Below, one piece after another: positions 63,073 to 64,000 of a DNA stretch of 64,000 bases; position 1 is the first letter of the stretch, and each line of letters begins with the position of its first letter. Origin of the DNA: UBA4802 sp964509195 (GTDB taxonomy: Bacteria > Spirochaetota > UBA4802 > UB4802); assembly GCA_964509195.1 (NCBI GenBank), contig CAZDWJ010000002.1, positions 207,146-271,145 of the forward strand, given 5' to 3'. The notes beneath the pieces are model-generated. The model was not told the DNA's origin. It worked only from the letters and a program-made list of their open reading frames with translations, and made no database searches. Position numbers and translations under genes: made by a program.

Positions 63073-63260
63073 TCATAAGGTATATGCTGTAAATATTATA
63101 GTAAAGTAACTTGTAAATAATTTAAGAGATACATTATAAAATATTATCGATAACGATATATATAGTAAATTATTGTTGACATTTTTTGTTATATTTTTAC
63201 AAAATTAACACATTGTAAAACATTTATTTTTTAAAATTTTAATAAAAAAGGAGTAAGCCA

Positions 63261-64000
63261 ATGAAAAAAAGCTTTTTAATGTGTTTTATTTTCGTTATCT
63301 CGTTGGCAGTGGCTCTTCCTTCTTTTGCTGCAAAGCTTTCTGATGAGGATGTTGCAAAAAAGAAAGAAGGCTGGTATCCAACGGGTTTACCATTACTCAA
63401 CTATGACAGCGACAATGGTTTTGGATATGGGGTGCGGGCGTATCTGTACAACAATGGCACACGAGATGAGGAGTATTTTGCCTATGCTCCTTACAAAATG
63501 CAGCTATATGCACAGTTTTATCAGACTACAAACGGCTATCAGTACCATGAAGTAAACTTAGACATGCCCTATATCATGGGGACCAAATTCAGAATTATTA
63601 CTTCTGTTGCGTATGATAAAAAGATTAACGCAAACTTCTTTGGTATTGGAGCTGATACAGCAAAAGAAAAATTGACATTATTTGATGACAATACACTTCA
63701 TCAATTTGATACTTACAAAGATTATTTGGACTTTGTTGATAAAAATCCAGGGCTTGCCAAGTACTATAACTATCAGTATACTAAACCAAGCTACTTCCTT
63801 AACATATACCGTGACCTTACTCAGAATTTAAAGATGCTGGTTGGTTTTGAAGTAAAGAAAGTTACTATTGATACATGGGATGGTGAAAAATTTGATGGCG
63901 ATGTTCAGGGACAAACACTATTAGAACAAAATAAATTAAATATAATAGGTTATAAAGGTGGCTGGTCAAACTTTGCACGTATAGGCGTGTACTATGACAC
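63261..64000 (+). CDS. Outer-membrane protein, Omp85/surface-antigen-like (partial)
   Basis: The frame runs open from ATG 63261, after AAAAAGGAG, to the window edge (246 codons). It has a signal peptide (MKKSFLMCFIFVISLAVALP, cleaved after SFAA). The mature part, GWYPTGLPLLNYDSDNGFGYGVRAY, is followed by repeated beta-strands. This opening is seen in BamA/TamA-type barrels without POTRA domains (surface-antigen/DUF5982-like). The C-terminus is outside the window, so the call stays tentative. Confidence 0.65.
   Translation, partial: MKKSFLMCFIFVISLAVALPSFAAKLSDEDVAKKKEGWYPTGLPLLNYDSDNGFGYGVRAYLYNNGTRDEEYFAYAPYKMQLYAQFYQTTNGYQYHEVNLDMPYIMGTKFRIITSVAYDKKINANFFGIGADTAKEKLTLFDDNTLHQFDTYKDYLDFVDKNPGLAKYYNYQYTKPSYFLNIYRDLTQNLKMLVGFEVKKVTIDTWDGEKFDGDVQGQTLLEQNKLNIIGYKGGWSNFARIGVYYD

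Noticed and set aside
1..64000. Over-representation of the bare hexamer CTATCG
   Set aside because: About 40 copies are seen, close to what composition predicts; only the extended GA(A/G)CTATCG form stands out.
1..64000. CRISPR array, insertion sequence or integron
   Set aside because: No regularly spaced repeats, transposase or integrase sequences were found on either strand.

Overview
The window is AT-rich chromosomal DNA (roughly one third G+C by eye) from a motile bacterium with two membranes. Evidence for an outer membrane includes flagellar P-ring and L-ring genes, a LolC/LolD lipoprotein-release exporter, several secreted proteins that look like outer-membrane beta-barrels, and a lipoprotein glycosidase. 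A chemoreceptor with a multi-spanning N-terminus, a large hybrid histidine kinase, TPR proteins and the flgG-flgA-flgH-flgI-flgJ order fit best with a spirochaete (Leptospira-like or a relative). That placement is inference from gene content; no rRNA is present. I see no prophage, insertion sequence, CRISPR array or plasmid module.

Layout. 1-8 kb: end of an unknown gene, a beta-CASP nuclease, lolC-lolD, and the flagellar operon flgG-A-H-I-J. 7.5-13 kb: a MORN-type lipoprotein and a 1389-residue hybrid kinase. 13-20 kb: purQ and a PurS-PurL fusion behind a structured leader, a small unknown protein, and a membrane pyrophosphatase. 20-33 kb: tlyC/corC-like and recO genes, an outer-membrane protein, etfBA, a TPR protein, mltG, a U32 peptidase, hisS, a large orphan protein and an FmdB zinc ribbon. 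33-44 kb: chemoreceptor, tRNA-Thr(CGT), M23 peptidase, an RsmG-SpoU fusion, an S1P-lyase-like PLP enzyme, a DUF819 transporter with a divergent TetR, a cold-shock gene with a long leader, and an MFS transporter. 44-50 kb: an orphan ParA and a catabolic island (histidine phosphatase, acyl-CoA dehydrogenase, TetR and APH-type kinase facing a second etfBA pair). 50-64 kb: plsC, an unknown protein, hemW, a GH3 lipoprotein, an RsbW-like ATPase, a LOG protein, argJ, secreted and membrane proteins, an ATP-grasp plus two methyltransferases, and the start of another outer-membrane protein.

The most coherent functional unit is at 44.7-50.3 kb. Four co-directional genes and a divergent etfBA pair share a promoter region containing a perfect 16-bp palindrome. 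The dehydrogenase and the kinase together look like a split version of the ACAD10/ACAD11 (LvaA/LvaC-type) 4-hydroxyacyl-CoA system, with the TetR protein as probable regulator and the second ETF as probable electron acceptor.

Other notable features are the fused rRNA/tRNA methyltransferase, a 9-base motif GA(A/G)CTATCG repeated far above chance inside genes in both orientations and several frames, a candidate attenuator before purL, and three convergent gene pairs with no intergenic DNA.
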